Assembly (NCBI GenBank): GCA_022865845.1
Contig: JALHUC010000143.1
Coordinates: 1-5,337 of the forward strand
Direction of reading: 5' to 3'
DNA length: 5,337 bases
Source: a bacterium
Lineage (GTDB): Bacteria; BMS3Abin14
The notes under the pieces are model-generated. The model was not told the origin of the DNA, searched no databases, and saw nothing but the letters and a program-made list of their open reading frames with translations. Both the position numbers and the translations under genes were made by a program. This document shows, piece after piece, positions 3,691 through 5,337 of the stretch; position 1 is the stretch's first letter, and each line of letters starts with the position of its first letter.

Positions 3691-5328
3691 CACGTACACC
3701 GGGTTGTGATACCCCAGGCTCCTATCCCCCACCACGAAATCATAGTTGTAGGCGGCGGCCCTTTCGGTGGTCGTTCTCGAGGCCATCTGGGTCAGGTCGA
3801 AAAGACCCTGGCTGTCATCGAAGAGTACTCCTGCTCCAGTGAGATCGTCTTTCAGGTTGCTTAACATTCCCCGGATTTCAGCTTGCAGCGGTTCAACTGT
3901 CCCATCGAGGTCGTGGTCAATACCCGGCTGCCCCGCCACCGAATAGTAGATCGACCCGAAATTGAAGGAGGCCAGGGTTGAGTCCTCATAAGACGGGTTG
4001 GTGCCACCGGACAGAAGGAAGTCGGTTTCCTGATGGCAGCCGCCCAGCCCGTAACTTGACAGACAATTCTCTACCCGCGGGACGAACCTGTGTCCTGTGG
4101 TGGCCTTGAGTGGAAACTCGGTGAGATTCTCCTCGGGCACAAAAAGGTAGTGGCAGCCGGCGCATCCTTCCGGGACGTTGCTTGTGCCGGCGTGGGCTGA
4201 GTCAGACCCGATGAACCCTGGCAGGGATTCGACACCTCGCAGGGAATCGTTTGCAGCGTTTTTTACGCCCTCGAATATCTCTTTCTGAGGGTGCCTGGGG
4301 ATCTCGAGATCACTGGTACCGGTCTGGCCTGACCCCACATCCGACGTCAGTTGCCGCACGTTATGACACTTGACGCAGAGGTTGGCCATGCTCTGGGTAC
4401 CGGTGGCGGCCCCGTCCAGCGCACGTACAAGCACGCCCGGTTCGTGGGATGGATGGCAGGAGACGCATGAGACCTGTGGAAGAGCAGCGCTGCCGGGGGT
4501 GTTTGATGGGTCCTCAATGTCGGTGTCCCCTGTCTCTGAGATGATCCGATCGATGATCGCCTGGCTGGACGCCCAGGATGTGTCACCCATGACGTAGTAG
4601 GTCACGAACCCCTCAACTGTGTGGCAGACGGCACATGGAACGCCGCGGACTGTGCTGGTCATCATGCCCTGGGCGGTCTCTACGATCAGGGAGTCGGAAT
4701 GTCCGTCATCGATATAAAAACCCTGTCCATCGCCCCCGTACCACTCTGGATACTGGTTGGCCAGGACATTGTTCAGGGAAGACCCTCCCGCGTGTTGGTC
4801 CGGACTGTGACAGGGGCCGCAGGATGTGGTGTGATAAGGGTTTCCCAGGCTGGGGAATACAGTACTTGGCATCGGTTCCCTGTGCTGACCGTAGTATAGG
4901 GTCGTTCCCATGTAAGCGTAGTGTTCCATGCCGGAACCGTGGCATGCTTCACAACCTATCAACGGTTTATAGGTGAGACCGAGGGCATTGTGAACGCTGT
5001 CGGCAATGATGCCTGTCGAAGTGGCCGTAAAAAGAAGAGAATAATCGGAACTGTCACTTATCGGATCGTGACAGTCCGTACAGGTTCCAGTAATAGAGGC
5101 CGATACGGCGTCGACGTTCCCGTGGAACCCCAGGGCCCATGAGATAGCTGGATTGATGCCTGTTGTTACGACCGTGGAATCATGGCATCCGGAATACAGA
5201 CACTCTACGGTGCCCTTTTCCACCGGGGAAGGGATCCCTTCCCCGGAATCCTTGGGGTTAAACCCGCACCCGGTAAAGGCCAGGAATGCCGATAGCAGGC
5301 CTACTATAATGCGTACCATCAATGACAT
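3646..5328 (-). CDS. Lipoprotein multiheme cytochrome c (up to nine hemes)
   Basis: This 560-residue exported multiheme c-type cytochrome is probably an electron carrier anchored by lipid in an envelope membrane or exposed at the cell surface. The N-terminus has one arginine, a hydrophobic stretch and a lipobox-like LAFTG|C (C21). Canonical CXXCH sites lie at 83-87, 126-130, 170-174, 232-236, 288-292, 318-322 and 389-393. Two spaced variants are CX4CH at 43-49 and CX8CH at 422-432. Every cysteine except C21 belongs to one of these nine sites. Thirteen further histidines could be distal ligands, so bis-His hemes are feasible. Residues 433-560 carry no heme: a DHDLDG calcium-loop-like segment (471-476), then AAYNYDFVVGDRSLGYHNPVY (526-545), a tail I associate with large multiheme cytochromes. 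No CXXCK active-site heme is present, so NrfA-type nitrite reductase is not supported. Start is uncertain: ATG 5328 or the ATG three codons in; the frame stays open to the window edge and no ribosome site is visible. The partner and electron acceptor are unknown. Confidence 0.88.
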   Translation of the reverse strand: MSLMVRIIVGLLSAFLAFTGCGFNPKDSGEGIPSPVEKGTVECLYSGCHDSTVVTTGINPAISWALGFHGNVDAVSASITGTCTDCHDPISDSSDYSLLFTATSTGIIADSVHNALGLTYKPLIGCEACHGSGMEHYAYMGTTLYYGQHREPMPSTVFPSLGNPYHTTSCGPCHSPDQHAGGSSLNNVLANQYPEWYGGDGQGFYIDDGHSDSLIVETAQGMMTSTVRGVPCAVCHTVEGFVTYYVMGDTSWASSQAIIDRIISETGDTDIEDPSNTPGSAALPQVSCVSCHPSHEPGVLVRALDGAATGTQSMANLCVKCHNVRQLTSDVGSGQTGTSDLEIPRHPQKEIFEGVKNAANDSLRGVESLPGFIGSDSAHAGTSNVPEGCAGCHYLFVPEENLTEFPLKATTGHRFVPRVENCLSSYGLGGCHQETDFLLSGGTNPSYEDSTLASFNFGSIYYSVAGQPGIDHDLDGTVEPLQAEIRGMLSNLKDDLTGAGVLFDDSQGLFDLTQMASRTTTERAAAYNYDFVVGDRSLGYHNPVYVVNLLASSISALSVP

Positions 5329-5337
5329 TTCGCGCAG

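Noticed and set aside
2985..5328. A porin-cytochrome electron conduit (MtrAB/PioAB-like) formed by the barrel protein and the multiheme cytochrome.
   Set aside because: The mature barrel has only about 135 residues, far too small to enclose a cytochrome, and the genes are convergent rather than an operon.
3646..5328. Ammonia-forming nitrite reductase (NrfA) assignment for the cytochrome.
   Set aside because: No CXXCK or comparable active-site heme motif is present, and the heme count and lipoprotein anchor do not fit.

Overview
The window reads as an ordinary chromosomal stretch of a Gram-negative (diderm) bacterium. It encodes a signal-peptide-bearing small outer-membrane barrel and a large lipoprotein multiheme cytochrome c. 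The many hemes, the long ACT-containing SerA and the moderate GC suggest an anaerobic or metal/sulfur-respiring lineage of the Desulfobacterota/'Deltaproteobacteria' kind. That placement is inference from gene style, not from a marker gene. There is no mobile element, tRNA, rRNA or CRISPR array.

Layout, left to right: (1) the 3' part of a YbaK/EbsC-type aminoacyl-tRNA deacylase gene (+), whose true start lies left of the window; (2) a convergent NUDIX hydrolase of the CoA-pyrophosphatase (NudL) type (-, GTG start); (3) divergently, serA, D-3-phosphoglycerate dehydrogenase (+), real start at 1278; (4) a 159-residue secreted barrel-like protein (+), start at 2985; (5) convergent to it, a 560-residue lipoprotein cytochrome with nine potential heme sites (-), whose 5' end lies at the right edge. 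The genes do not form one pathway. They cover tRNA quality control, cofactor or nucleotide housecleaning, serine synthesis and the cell envelope with its electron transfer.

The remarkable part is between the genes. All four intergenic gaps carry short tandem arrays with a period of exactly 7 bp, seven arrays in total, with different unit sequences: ATCTCAA/CTGAGAT, GTTTACG, TTCACTT, seven perfect copies of CAGTACC, and GTTCCAG/GGAACTT. At both convergent junctions the arrays come as an inverted pair. At the 3429-3690 junction the whole gap is mirror-organised. The last codons of each gene are copied as a perfect inverted repeat (20 bp and 17 bp), next to a heptamer array, and the two halves flank a strong bidirectional terminator at 3510-3545. 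This architecture is the best candidate for something undescribed here.
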